Assembly: GCA_026390775.1 (NCBI GenBank)
Contig: JAPLFF010000007.1
Location: 620,001 to 684,000 of the forward strand
Direction of reading: 5' to 3'
Source of the DNA: Ignavibacteriales bacterium
GTDB lineage: Bacteria; Bacteroidota; Ignavibacteria; Ignavibacteriales; Melioribacteraceae
Length of the DNA: 64,000 bases
A program made the translations under genes and the position numbers. The notes beneath the pieces were generated by a model, which saw only the letters and a program-made list of their open reading frames with translations, ran no database searches and had not been told where the DNA came from. Each line of letters starts with the position of its first letter. Within the stretch, counting starts at the first letter, position 1. Shown here in pieces: positions 1-8,872 of this stretch.

Positions 1-242
1 TTATCAACCCATGATAATCTGGTAGTGCTGGTTCCTAATAGTTTTGCTAATTTTTCTTTTGCACTAAAATTCCATTTTACAAAAGATTCAAAGTTCATCA
101 CGTTAAGTCCGCTTCTTTCATCCATATATTCTTTAATACGATCGAGGACAAGAGTGGACCATGGACCGAGCGCCGCATGATTGAAATAAATTTGATCGGT
201 TTGCAAATGCGGGAATAGTTTTCTTACTTCTTCAATTTCCAA
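1..242 (-). CDS. Class V aminotransferase family protein, N-terminal part
   Basis: The reverse strand from 242 to the window edge is open for 80 codons and reads like the N-terminus of a fold-type I, class V PLP aminotransferase (cysteine desulfurase/kynureninase-like group), with the segment IYFNHAALGPWST near residues 19-31. That FNHAALGP-type motif is typical of the first strand of this family. The start is a TTG at 242-240, preceded by GGAG at a 6-base spacing; no ATG is available in frame nearby. The catalytic lysine and the rest of the protein lie outside the window, so the substrate cannot be told. Family assignment is fairly safe, the specific reaction is not. Confidence 0.7.
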   Translation of the reverse strand, partial: MEIEEVRKLFPHLQTDQIYFNHAALGPWSTLVLDRIKEYMDERSGLNVMNFESFVKWNFSAKEKLAKLLGTSTTRLSWVD

Positions 243-314
243 AATAATCTCCGAATAATTTCTTCGGTTAAATTAAGAAAGATTTTTTTAAGAATGCGAA
301 ACGAACCATTGTGT

Positions 315-376
315 CGTCAAGGACCATTCCTTGACGTAAAGAGAAGTAATGCGGTCAAGGTATAGACCTTGACCGC
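315..376. repeat. Two consecutive hairpins sharing the GTCAAGG/CCTTGAC word
   Basis: CGTCAAGG at 315-322 pairs with CCTTGACG at 329-336 (6-base loop), and GCGGTCAAGG at 351-360 pairs perfectly with CCTTGACCGC at 367-376 (6-base loop). They lie downstream of the pepF-like stop codon. There is no clear T-run, so an intrinsic terminator is possible but not shown. The same core word recurs in the hairpin at 2334-2364, which suggests a dispersed hairpin family. Confidence 0.55.
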
Positions 377-396
377 CGAGAAAGGATTCAATTAAA

Positions 397-2280
397 TTAT
401 TTCTTCTTGCTAATTATCTCTTCAATCTGATCCATAACTTTATTCATTTTAGCAATCGTCAAATCGAATGCTTCGGAAGATAACGGATCTATCCCGGCTT
501 TCTTGATAAGCTCAATCGGATAATCAGAACTACCGCCTTTTAAGATATTGTAAAACTTATCAACTGCGGGCTGTCCTTCTTTAACAATCTTCTCTGCAAA
601 TGCAGTTGCATAAATAAGCGAAGTTGAATATTGATACACGTAATAAGTATAATTAACAAAATGAGGTATGTAAGCCCACTCGTAAGCGATATAAGGATCA
701 ACAACACATGCACCAAGATCATTTCCGTAATAATTTTTTACAATATCAAAATAGATCTTGCTTATGCTTTCCCCGGTGAGCGGTTCTCCGTTTTCAATTT
801 TTTTATGAAGCTCTAATTCAAATTCCGCGAATTGTGTCTGACGGAAGATTGTTCCTTTCAGTAAATCCAAATAAGAACCGAGCAAGTATAATTTTTCATC
901 ATCTGTTTTTACTTTCTTCACCATATAATTATTCAGCAAAGTTTCGTTGATTGTAGAAGCAATCTCCGCAACAAACGTTGCATACTGAGCATCAACAAAA
1001 GGTTGGCTCTTATTGGAAAAATAACTGTGCATTGTGTGCCCAAGTTCGTGAGCAAGTGTAGAAACAGATTCATAATCATCGGTCCAATTCATCAGGATGT
1101 AAGGATGATAATCATAAGCGGAACCGGATGAATAAGCTCCGCTTCTTTTTCCAACTGTTGAAGCGTAATCAATCCATCTTTCATTAAAAGCTCTCTTAAC
1201 TGTTGAAACGTATTCTTCTCCCATCGGTTTGAAAACATCCAGAATAAGATTCTGTCCTTCATCAACTGTAAACTTAAAATCAACCGACTTAACGAGAGGC
1301 GGATATAAATCATAATAATGAAGCTGATCAACGCCTAACATTTTAGCTTTTAGTTTTAGAAATCTATGAAGTGTCGGCAGATTTTTGTGAATCTGAGAAA
1401 CAAGATTTTCATAAACCGAAACTGGAATTTTGTTTGCATTGAGAGAAGCTTCTAGAACAGTATTGTACTTTCTGTTCTTTGAGAAAAAATAATCTGCCCT
1501 TATTTTACCTGCCAGATTTGAACCAATTGTATTTTGAAATTTCTGATAATTTTCAAATACTGCTTTCATAACTTTTTCGCGGTCTTCTCTTACCTGTGAC
1601 GCTCTATATTTAGTATATGCCGCAGAACTCAATTCAACTTCCTCTCCGGTTGATAGCTTGATTTTAGGATTTGGTTTTTCTGCATTATCAAAAATTCCGT
1701 AAACTTCTCCGGGGGTTGTAGTAATTAATCCCGCACTTGCAAGAATTTGTTCTTCGCTTGCATTTAAAGTATGCTCTCGTAGTCTTAGAATATCATCAAC
1801 AAAGAATTTAAATTCTTTTAACTCTTTCTTCTCATTAAAAAAGTTTTTGATTTTATCCTGCGGTAAGCTTAATAGTTCAGGACTTAAATACGAAGAAGCT
1901 TCACCAAATTGTGTTCCCAAAGTATTTGTTATTTGAGTTAATGATTGATTCCCGCTATTGCGAAGGTCTTCATCACTAACTCTGTTTGCATAATCTGACA
2001 ATTTGTAAAAGCTTTTGTACACATCAAAGTAAAGACGGAGAGCGTTGTAAAAAGTATTAGCGTTGTCTCCAAGCTTACCTTTATACTCGGATATTTTTTT
2101 TATTTGTGTCACGATGGCTTGTTTATCTTTCTGCCATTCACCAATATTTTTATATAAAACTGAATTATCCCACTTCAATTTTTCCGGAACATCTTTACGT
2201 TCCAGATTCTGAGCAAATGTAGATTCTGATGCCATTGTAACCGCCAATAAAATTGTTAAAAAAATAAAAAATAGTTTCAT
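397..2280 (-). CDS. pepF: Secreted oligoendopeptidase F (M3 family metallopeptidase)
   Basis: A 627-residue M3B zinc metallopeptidase that should cleave short peptides. The zinc site HELGH is at residues 411-415 (His411, Glu412, His415), followed by the conserved FVAEIAS segment near residue 440 that supplies the third ligand glutamate. An N-terminal oligoendopeptidase F domain precedes the catalytic domain, and the length fits the family (about 600). Unlike the classical cytoplasmic PepF, the first 24 residues form a hydrophobic signal peptide ending in TFAQ, so the enzyme is probably exported to the periplasm. It is followed on the same strand side by an OPT transporter and a secreted subtilase, consistent with peptide use. 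Family call is firm; location is inferred. Confidence 0.92.
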   Translation of the reverse strand: MKLFFIFLTILLAVTMASESTFAQNLERKDVPEKLKWDNSVLYKNIGEWQKDKQAIVTQIKKISEYKGKLGDNANTFYNALRLYFDVYKSFYKLSDYANRVSDEDLRNSGNQSLTQITNTLGTQFGEASSYLSPELLSLPQDKIKNFFNEKKELKEFKFFVDDILRLREHTLNASEEQILASAGLITTTPGEVYGIFDNAEKPNPKIKLSTGEEVELSSAAYTKYRASQVREDREKVMKAVFENYQKFQNTIGSNLAGKIRADYFFSKNRKYNTVLEASLNANKIPVSVYENLVSQIHKNLPTLHRFLKLKAKMLGVDQLHYYDLYPPLVKSVDFKFTVDEGQNLILDVFKPMGEEYVSTVKRAFNERWIDYASTVGKRSGAYSSGSAYDYHPYILMNWTDDYESVSTLAHELGHTMHSYFSNKSQPFVDAQYATFVAEIASTINETLLNNYMVKKVKTDDEKLYLLGSYLDLLKGTIFRQTQFAEFELELHKKIENGEPLTGESISKIYFDIVKNYYGNDLGACVVDPYIAYEWAYIPHFVNYTYYVYQYSTSLIYATAFAEKIVKEGQPAVDKFYNILKGGSSDYPIELIKKAGIDPLSSEAFDLTIAKMNKVMDQIEEIISKKK

Positions 2281-2333
2281 GGTTTTCTCTCAATTTAATT
2301 CGTAAATGATCTTGAGGGTTTTCAATTAGAAAG

Positions 2334-2364
2334 ACCTTGAGGATTAAACGAAAATCCTCAAGGT
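2334..2364 (-). terminator. Putative terminator hairpin after the OPT transporter gene
   Basis: ACCTTGAGGATT at 2334-2345 and AATCCTCAAGGT at 2353-2364 form a perfect 12-bp stem with a 7-base loop, eight bases past the OPT stop codon on the minus strand. Only a weak T-rich stretch follows. It shares the CCTTGAGG word with hairpins at 315-376, so it may be a repeat family member as well as a terminator. Confidence 0.5.
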
Positions 2365-2371
2365 TAATTAA

Positions 2372-4348
2372 TTATTCTTTCTTTGCTCTCATCGAATCCC
2401 AAATTGTGTAAAGACATAACAAGCAGAACATAACAAAAGATAAAACTTCCGCAGAATTTGATTCGAACCATTCTTTCATTAACCAATTAGCTCCGAATGA
2501 TCTGATAATTACAGAAACAACACCCATCAATGCCCCGCCGGCTATAAATCCGGATGCAATTAGTGTTCCTCTTTCTCTGCGTGAATTGTTTAATGCTTCA
2601 TCTTTACTTCTTGTTGAAACGTAATAGGAAATTAATCCGCCGACTAATAACGGAGTATTTATTTCTTGCGGCAAATACATTCCTAAAGCAAATGCAAGAA
2701 CAGGAACTTTGATCACTGCTAAGATTAAAGCAATGCAGGCACCTGCAATGTATAACATCCATGGCGCCGGTTGATTTGACATCAACGGTTGTATTATGGC
2801 TGCCATAGCATTTGCTTGCGGTGCAGGTAATCCGCCGCTGGCAAATCCATAAATTCTATCCAACAAAGAAATTATCCAAACTACAGTTGCAGCAGAAACA
2901 ATAACACCGACAAATTTCCATCTTTCCTGTTTATGCGGTGATGAACCAAGCCAGTAACCAATTTTCAAATCTGTAACGAATGACCCTGCAACTGATAACG
3001 CCGTGCAAACAACTCCGCCAATGATCAGCGCCGAGACCATTCCGGTTGGTCCGGAAAGTCCGACTGAAACTAAAATTATTGATGAGAGAACTAATGTCAT
3101 CAATGTCATTCCGGAGACAGGATTATTTCCTGTAATTGCAATAGCATTAGCAGCAACAGTTGTAAATAGGAATGACATAATCATTACAATCAATAATCCA
3201 ATAAATGCGTGAAGCAAATTGCTAACAACACCAAATAAGAAAAAGATAAATATTGCAATTGCGGTAACGATTGTTCCGATAACAATTATTTTCATTGACA
3301 AATCGCGTTGTGTGCGGATTGTTGTACTTTCAATTACTTTACCGCCAAAAATTTCTTTAACAGCTAAAGAAAACGCAGAACGAATTACTTTGGATGACCG
3401 CACAATTCCAATAAAACCAGCCATAGCAATAGCGCCAATACCAATATGACGGACATAATTTTTAAAAATCAATTCTGCCGACATATCTTTTACAAGAAGA
3501 GTTACACCAGAGCCGATAGTTACTGTGAGGTCATTGCCGAAATAAGAAATTAGCGGAACAAAAACGAAGTATGATAAGAAAGAACCCGCAACAATTATTG
3601 TTGAATACTTCAGACCAATTACATATCCCAAACCAACAACTGCCGCACTCGTATTCAATCTAAAAACCATTTTATATTTATCGGCTATCATTTCTCCAAC
3701 GCCAACGACACGGGAAGTAAATACTTCCGCCCAGGAACCGAATGTTGCAACAAGAAAATCATAAATACCGCCAATCAAACCGGCAGAAACTAAAACGAGA
3801 GCTTGATTTCCGCCTTTTTCACCCGCAACTAAAATTTCTGTTGTAGCGGTTCCTTCCGGGAATGGAAGTTTGCCGTGCATTTCGGAAACAAAATATTTTC
3901 TGAACGGAACTAAAAATAAAATTCCTAAAAATCCGCCGAAGAGCGACGCAAAAAACATTTGAAAAAATGTTGCCTGCAATCCAAGAATATAAATTCCGGG
4001 TAATGTAAAAATTGCGCCTGCTACAACCGCGCCGGAAGAAGAACCGATAGATTGAATAATTACATTCTGTCCCATGCCGTTTTTCTTTCCGAGTATATTT
4101 GTTAACCCGACTGCAAGTATCGCAATTGGAATTGCTGCTTCAAATACTTGTCCGACTTTTAAGCCAAGATAGGCTGCAGCGGCAGAAAATAGAACTGCCA
4201 TTACCAATCCGGTGAAAAGCGAATATGATGTAACCTCTGGAAAATCAATATGCGGTGACATTATTGGTTTGTAATCTTCACCTGGTTTAAGTTCAGTATA
4301 AGCGTTTGTTGGAAGACCATTTGTTTGGGGAGTTTCTTGTGTAGACAT
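2372..4348 (-). CDS. OPT family oligopeptide transporter
   Basis: A 658-residue integral membrane protein of the OPT (oligopeptide transporter) family, bacterial TIGR00733-like type, which couples peptide or metal-chelate uptake to the ion gradient. After a short soluble N-terminus (about 45 residues) it shows many hydrophobic segments from SLFTGLVMAVLFSAAAAYLG onward, a glycine-rich AYLGLKVGQVFEAAIPIAI motif typical of the first helices, and the NNPVSGMT loop in the middle. Length and topology fit the family. It lies between pepF-like and TPPII-like secreted peptidase genes on the same strand, which supports oligopeptide uptake rather than siderophore transport. Substrate is inferred from context only. 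Confidence 0.92.
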   Translation of the reverse strand: MSTQETPQTNGLPTNAYTELKPGEDYKPIMSPHIDFPEVTSYSLFTGLVMAVLFSAAAAYLGLKVGQVFEAAIPIAILAVGLTNILGKKNGMGQNVIIQSIGSSSGAVVAGAIFTLPGIYILGLQATFFQMFFASLFGGFLGILFLVPFRKYFVSEMHGKLPFPEGTATTEILVAGEKGGNQALVLVSAGLIGGIYDFLVATFGSWAEVFTSRVVGVGEMIADKYKMVFRLNTSAAVVGLGYVIGLKYSTIIVAGSFLSYFVFVPLISYFGNDLTVTIGSGVTLLVKDMSAELIFKNYVRHIGIGAIAMAGFIGIVRSSKVIRSAFSLAVKEIFGGKVIESTTIRTQRDLSMKIIVIGTIVTAIAIFIFFLFGVVSNLLHAFIGLLIVMIMSFLFTTVAANAIAITGNNPVSGMTLMTLVLSSIILVSVGLSGPTGMVSALIIGGVVCTALSVAGSFVTDLKIGYWLGSSPHKQERWKFVGVIVSAATVVWIISLLDRIYGFASGGLPAPQANAMAAIIQPLMSNQPAPWMLYIAGACIALILAVIKVPVLAFALGMYLPQEINTPLLVGGLISYYVSTRSKDEALNNSRRERGTLIASGFIAGGALMGVVSVIIRSFGANWLMKEWFESNSAEVLSFVMFCLLCLYTIWDSMRAKKE

Positions 4349-4417
4349 TCAATTATCTCCTATTAGACAATTCGAGATTTATTTGTTGTTCTTAATCTTA
4401 CTCTAACTTAAACTGTA

Positions 4418-7222
4418 TCAGAACGCAAACAACAGAGGCATTTCAAATTCTGTTTTGTCCGTTCGTGTCGATTTGAATTCAATCTTTCCGCTGAACTTTG
4501 AATCAGCCGGTATTACGCAATCCGGTTTCTTAAAATCCAAGGAGACGGTTTGATTTACCATCGGGTAAAATGTTAACGAACCGCTTTTGAATTTTACTGG
4601 AGAATGATTTTCCAGTTTTGTTACCTCGCTAATTTTCACGTCCATTTTCCCCGCAGCGTTAGCATAAGCAGGAATAAGAACTAGTCTTAGTTTTGTTAAA
4701 TCACTTTTAAAATTATTATCGATTGAGATCTCGCCGGTGCGGTTGCTCAATCCTCCGGCAGACAAAGTTTTTCCGGATGAATCGGAAACAACATAAGTAA
4801 AATCCGTAACCTTGTTAAAATCTTCTTTACTTATTTCGACATTAAATGTTTTCGATGTCTCTCCTTTTTTAAGCACGAACGGAATATCATAAGTCTTAAC
4901 ACTATCCATGTGAACTTCGTATTCTTTCTGGTAACCCGAAATCTCTCCGCTTACATTATAAGTGCAAACTTTATCAAAAATGTTCTCTAGTTGTATTGAA
5001 TGATTCTTTTCGCCGAGCAAATCTTCATCCATGCGTTTAATACCGTCAACTTCCGCTAGTAAGTTAAAAATTGAATTCGCTTTCGAATTGAAATTCCCAA
5101 GTACAACAAGTTCATAAACTCCGGACTCAAGATTTGTTAAATAACGGTCAACAAAATCTTCCGTTCCTTGAGCATTAAAAATTCCAAACATCTGCGCGGT
5201 TCCGTTGGGATCGTGAACGATAAAGCGGGCTGAAGCGAATTTATTTTCTTCAGCAGAAAATCTTAAATGAAGAACCGATGAGCCGTAAGGAACTTCAAGA
5301 AAATATCTTTTGAGAATTCCAGGTGCGAGTTCTTGATCTTCGCCAATTATCGAATAATCATTTTGACTATTGAACTGGTACGGGATTACAACAGTCGCCA
5401 TCATCTCGAACTCTGGATAGTTGGATTGATCCGCGCGTGTGGCGTAAATCATTCCATTGTAAAGACCGGGCTCAGTCATTTTTGACCGATCAAGTTTAAC
5501 ATTAACAAATCCGTTTTGATCGTTTCTCAGATGAAGTTTTCTCTGTGTCGGAATCAGCCAATCGCTGTCGCTCTTGATGCTGTAGATTCTGTAAAATTTA
5601 TCTTGCTTCAAAAAATTGTTTCGTTTGATTGTAAAAGTGAAACTATCCGTGCTTTTTATATACGCTCCGTTACGGATATATAAATTTTGCGCTTGCTGTT
5701 TCGGCATGTTCGGAGCGAAGGATGTGGTTGTGTAAGTTTCAAATTTTCCGATCTCTCCAGCTTTGATATACTTAGCCAACAATTCATATGCCTTTGCTGC
5801 ATTGATGTACCCGCCGCCTTGGTCTAGATGAGTATAGCCTGAAAGTTTTGTAGCGCTTTCCCTAATCACCTTAAATAGGAACGGAGCTGGAATTTTAACA
5901 TCCGGGAAATCAACTTTCGCTGCGCTTAACAACAACGATACAACTCCGGCTGAATACGGAGAAGCCATACTTGTTCCCCAAGACACATCACCGCCTGCAT
6001 AATTAGGAATAGTTGAAACAGCTGCACCCGGAGAAATGATATCGGGTTTTCTAACTTCGCCCCCGCGAGAACTGAAATGAAGTATGATATCTTTTCCTGT
6101 CATTGCACCGTAAAGATCATTTCCAACTTCTTCAGCCAGCGCAGCACCCGAAGAGAGAACGGCGTAAGAAGATGCAGGCAATCCCGCAGTTGAAATTCCG
6201 GGTCCGTCGTTACCGTTGGAAGTGCAAATGTAGAGATAAGGATTCTTCGCGGTTAAATCCTCAAGGAATTTTTCCATATCAGCTTGGTCTTCGATCTCAG
6301 AACCGATACCAAAACTCATCGTAACGATGCACGGTTCTTTTTTCTCTTTGGAAATTTTATCTGCATAGAGATAAGCGTTCTTCATACTCTCGGTTACAGT
6401 AGCGCCGCCGGGATAATTATTATTGCCAATTTTCAAACCGATTAGATTAGCGCCCGGTGCAACACCGTTAAGTTGTTGCTCTCCAATTTTAAATCCAGCT
6501 GTAATTCCGCTGCAGTGAGTTCCGTGCCCGCCGTCATCAAAAAAGAATGAAACTCTCTTCTCCTCTGGGAAAATATTCACACCCATCGTAAAGCGCGGTA
6601 AACCTTTTGCGTTTGGAATTACAAACGAATCGAAATTTTCTTTGTAGTTCCTAAACGGTTTTTCATCTGAGAGATCGCCGTTCAAATTTGTATCAAGGTA
6701 CAAAACCCAAAATTCTTTTCCATCTGTTTTAGTTTTGAATGTGACAAAATAAAATTGATCGTTCTCGGTACCGTTTCCGTTCACGTCTCTAACACCGGAA
6801 TATGAGTTGAGCCATAATTTTTCCGGCAGCACACCGATGAAATATTTGTCGTCTTCCGGTTTATAAGAGAGTTTATCTACACCGGCAACCTTATATACGC
6901 CTTTTTCATCAACAAAATATTTTACGTTGTTCTCTTCCTTTATTTCTGCAGGAACAAAATTGATATCACCTTCACCGGTGAAATCCTGAACGTCGATAAC
7001 TTTTACCTGATCAGTTGAGGTTCTCTTTAATCCGTCTATTCCCATATCAAGACCGGTATCCAAAACAAAAATTATCGTTCCTCTTCCATCATACTGCGGA
7101 TATTTCTTTAAGAAATCTTCAACGCCGGTATTCTTTAATGATAAGAACGTTTGTGTGTAATCTTGTGCCAATGCAAGACTGAAGGAACATAGTAGGACGA
7201 ATAGAAATATTTTTATTTTCAT
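4418..7222 (-). CDS. Secreted S8 subtilisin-like serine peptidase, tripeptidyl-peptidase II-like
   Basis: A 934-residue subtilase with an N-terminal signal peptide (residues 1-20, ending LALAQ). The catalytic triad is visible as Asp55 in FVLDTGLD, His233 in GGHGTHCSG and Ser418 in GTSMASP, with the oxyanion asparagine in SNGNDGPG near 336-338. The insertion of nearly 180 residues between Asp and His is the hallmark of the tripeptidyl-peptidase II branch of S8. About 500 residues of beta-rich C-terminal region follow the catalytic domain, as in TPPII. Inference: an exported peptidase that trims peptides to small pieces for the neighbouring OPT transporter. A cytosolic TPPII role is unlikely because of the signal peptide. 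Confidence 0.9.
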   Translation of the reverse strand: MKIKIFLFVLLCSFSLALAQDYTQTFLSLKNTGVEDFLKKYPQYDGRGTIIFVLDTGLDMGIDGLKRTSTDQVKVIDVQDFTGEGDINFVPAEIKEENNVKYFVDEKGVYKVAGVDKLSYKPEDDKYFIGVLPEKLWLNSYSGVRDVNGNGTENDQFYFVTFKTKTDGKEFWVLYLDTNLNGDLSDEKPFRNYKENFDSFVIPNAKGLPRFTMGVNIFPEEKRVSFFFDDGGHGTHCSGITAGFKIGEQQLNGVAPGANLIGLKIGNNNYPGGATVTESMKNAYLYADKISKEKKEPCIVTMSFGIGSEIEDQADMEKFLEDLTAKNPYLYICTSNGNDGPGISTAGLPASSYAVLSSGAALAEEVGNDLYGAMTGKDIILHFSSRGGEVRKPDIISPGAAVSTIPNYAGGDVSWGTSMASPYSAGVVSLLLSAAKVDFPDVKIPAPFLFKVIRESATKLSGYTHLDQGGGYINAAKAYELLAKYIKAGEIGKFETYTTTSFAPNMPKQQAQNLYIRNGAYIKSTDSFTFTIKRNNFLKQDKFYRIYSIKSDSDWLIPTQRKLHLRNDQNGFVNVKLDRSKMTEPGLYNGMIYATRADQSNYPEFEMMATVVIPYQFNSQNDYSIIGEDQELAPGILKRYFLEVPYGSSVLHLRFSAEENKFASARFIVHDPNGTAQMFGIFNAQGTEDFVDRYLTNLESGVYELVVLGNFNSKANSIFNLLAEVDGIKRMDEDLLGEKNHSIQLENIFDKVCTYNVSGEISGYQKEYEVHMDSVKTYDIPFVLKKGETSKTFNVEISKEDFNKVTDFTYVVSDSSGKTLSAGGLSNRTGEISIDNNFKSDLTKLRLVLIPAYANAAGKMDVKISEVTKLENHSPVKFKSGSLTFYPMVNQTVSLDFKKPDCVIPADSKFSGKIEFKSTRTDKTEFEMPLLFAF

Positions 7223-7294
7223 GAATCACCTTTTAATTTTCATAAAGTTGTCCGTACAAAATTCGAATTATATTTTAATCGTTTCGGCATAAGC

Positions 7295-8059
7295 TCACAC
7301 GCTATGCGGAATCATATAAACAGCAATCATAATTATTGCAGCAAGCAGAGCTGCGAGTTTTGCATTTTTGTTTTTCTTTATAAAATAAAAAGCGATCAGC
7401 CATGCAATAAAGGCAATCTGAGTTTTGTTGTCAGTTACATCAAGCCCAAATGGCCAGCCGCCCCAAACTTCTCCAAATGCAAATCCATTCATTGCAAAAC
7501 CAAGAAGAAATCCGCCTATGAAAAGAAATACGACCGTCCATAATGCAAGTTTGTCAAGTTTAGGTTCTTTGTTGAAAAATTCCAACCCGGTGCGAGTTGA
7601 GAGCATCATTGCAAAAAACATTGCGAAGATATGAGGGATCAAAATCCAAATTGGTACATCATCTTTGAAACGAATAACTGCATGATTATCAGCCGGTATT
7701 TGAGCTGAGATTTGATCTTTGAAAAGTCTTATAAAATATTCAAGTTTGTGCAAACGCGGTTGTGCCGGCATTTCTGCTTTTAAAGTTCCTGTCCCCGTCA
7801 TTTCAACTTCTGTAAATCCATTATTGAAATTTAATTTTTTAATGTATAAGACTCCATGAATGGAAGGATCACCGGTATTTATTTCCAACGCATAATTGGA
7901 AGATGAACTGTGACTTCGTTCCAGTTTGTAAGAAATTTCTTTACCATCAAAATTAATTTTTCCTGAGATTGGATACGAAGGACCGGTAACACGTTGATAG
8001 AATGCTGATATTAATGTTATAACTATTGCAAGGATCCAAAATAGAATTGTTCTTTTCAT
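7295..8059 (-). CDS. Uncharacterised membrane protein with beta-rich exported domain
   Basis: A 254-residue protein I do not recognise. It has an N-terminal hydrophobic anchor (about residues 5-22), a polar, probably beta-rich stretch (about 30-130), and then four likely membrane helices near 137-155, 170-195, 210-226 and 231-250, with Lys-rich turns (KKNKNAKLA). The layout suggests a periplasmic domain held by a five-helix membrane protein. It follows the TPPII-like gene on the same strand after a gap of about 70 bases, but nothing in the sequence ties it to peptide metabolism. It is complete and the codon use matches its neighbours, so a real gene is likely. Confidence 0.75.
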   Translation of the reverse strand: MKRTILFWILAIVITLISAFYQRVTGPSYPISGKINFDGKEISYKLERSHSSSSNYALEINTGDPSIHGVLYIKKLNFNNGFTEVEMTGTGTLKAEMPAQPRLHKLEYFIRLFKDQISAQIPADNHAVIRFKDDVPIWILIPHIFAMFFAMMLSTRTGLEFFNKEPKLDKLALWTVVFLFIGGFLLGFAMNGFAFGEVWGGWPFGLDVTDNKTQIAFIAWLIAFYFIKKNKNAKLAALLAAIIMIAVYMIPHSV

Positions 8060-8108
8060 ATGTTTTTCCTAGAATAATTTTTGAAAAGTTTAGTGCAACT
8101 TAGGAAAT

Positions 8109-8126
8109 GTTGTCCTATTGGACAAC
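8109..8126. promoter_or_regulatory. Small inverted repeat in the divergent intergenic region
   Basis: GTTGTCC at 8109-8115 pairs with GGACAAC at 8120-8126 across TATT. It lies between the start of the minus-strand membrane protein gene (8059) and the plus-strand gmhA gene (8246). It could be an operator for either gene or a by-chance hairpin; there is no T-run. Function unknown. Confidence 0.3.
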
Positions 8127-8134
8127 GGAATTTT

Positions 8135-8176
8135 GATTCTAGATTTTAGATGCCAGATTCTAAATAACGGATCCTT
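8135..8176. repeat. Degenerate heptanucleotide tandem repeat
   Basis: The run reads in 7-base steps: GATTCTA, GATTTTA, GATGCCA, GATTCTA, AATAACG, GATCCTT. The first four units share GATNNNA. It sits in the gmhA upstream region and is one of several 7-base-periodic arrays in this window (menC, menE, acnA 3' end, arms at 46341 and 46741). Origin and role are unknown. Confidence 0.6.
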
Positions 8177-8245
8177 TATGAACAAAGAACTTAGAGAATT
8201 ACACCAAACTTTGTTATTTTTACTAATAAATGAACTGAGGAAATC

Positions 8246-8827
8246 TTGAACAAAGAAAAATTTATCGTGGATTCTCTAAAAGAGAGCTCAGAAGTAAAAC
8301 TAAAGATGGAAAGTACATGCAAAGCTGAAATTCTTCTTGCTGTGCAAACACTTTCTCAAGCATACAAAAACAAGAAAAAATTATTGTTATGCGGTAACGG
8401 AGGAAGCGCGGCAGATTGCCAGCACATCGCTACTGAACTTATGATCAGATTAAATCATAATATTAATCGCCCCGCTCTTGCAGCAATTGCACTTACTACT
8501 GATACATCAAATCTAACAGCCGGTAGTAATGATATTGGATTCGAAAACGTTTTTGCTCGTAATGTTGAGGGGTTAGGAAACGAAGGAGATGTTTTGCTTG
8601 CAATATCAACAAGTGGAAATTCTCCCAACATTATTAGAGCAGTAGAAAAAGCTCACCAGAAAAAAATGTTCGTAATTGGTTTCCTCGGCGGTACCGGAGG
8701 AAAATTAAAAAGTTTGGTTGATTTACCCATAGTTATTCCATCCTCAAATATCCAACGCATTCAAGAAGGACACATTACACTTGCGCATATAATTTGTGAG
8801 TTGGTTGAGGTAGAATTATATAGTTAA
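8246..8827 (+). CDS. gmhA: Phosphoheptose isomerase (sedoheptulose 7-phosphate isomerase)
   Basis: A 193-residue SIS-domain protein matching GmhA in length and motifs: LCGNGGSAADCQH near residues 49-61, the loop with TSGNSPN near 127-133, and the C-terminal QEGHITLAH segment with the catalytic histidine. GmhA converts sedoheptulose 7-phosphate into D-glycero-D-manno-heptose 7-phosphate, the first step towards ADP-heptose for the lipopolysaccharide inner core. The start is TTG at 8246, chosen because GAGGAAA lies just upstream at 8237 and no better ATG exists. The only other heptose or sugar enzymes nearby are in the 43-51 kb cluster, whose transketolase could in principle share substrates. 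Confidence 0.92.
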   Translation: MNKEKFIVDSLKESSEVKLKMESTCKAEILLAVQTLSQAYKNKKKLLLCGNGGSAADCQHIATELMIRLNHNINRPALAAIALTTDTSNLTAGSNDIGFENVFARNVEGLGNEGDVLLAISTSGNSPNIIRAVEKAHQKKMFVIGFLGGTGGKLKSLVDLPIVIPSSNIQRIQEGHITLAHIICELVEVELYS

Positions 8828-8872
8828 AATTATTTTATTTTTTATTCAAAAAAATTATTAGCGGATTGTAAA

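Noticed and set aside
1092-1331. Open frame on the minus strand inside the pepF-like gene, and many similar short frames across the window
   Set aside because: They lie wholly within well-identified genes in other frames and their translations show no family features; they are shadows.
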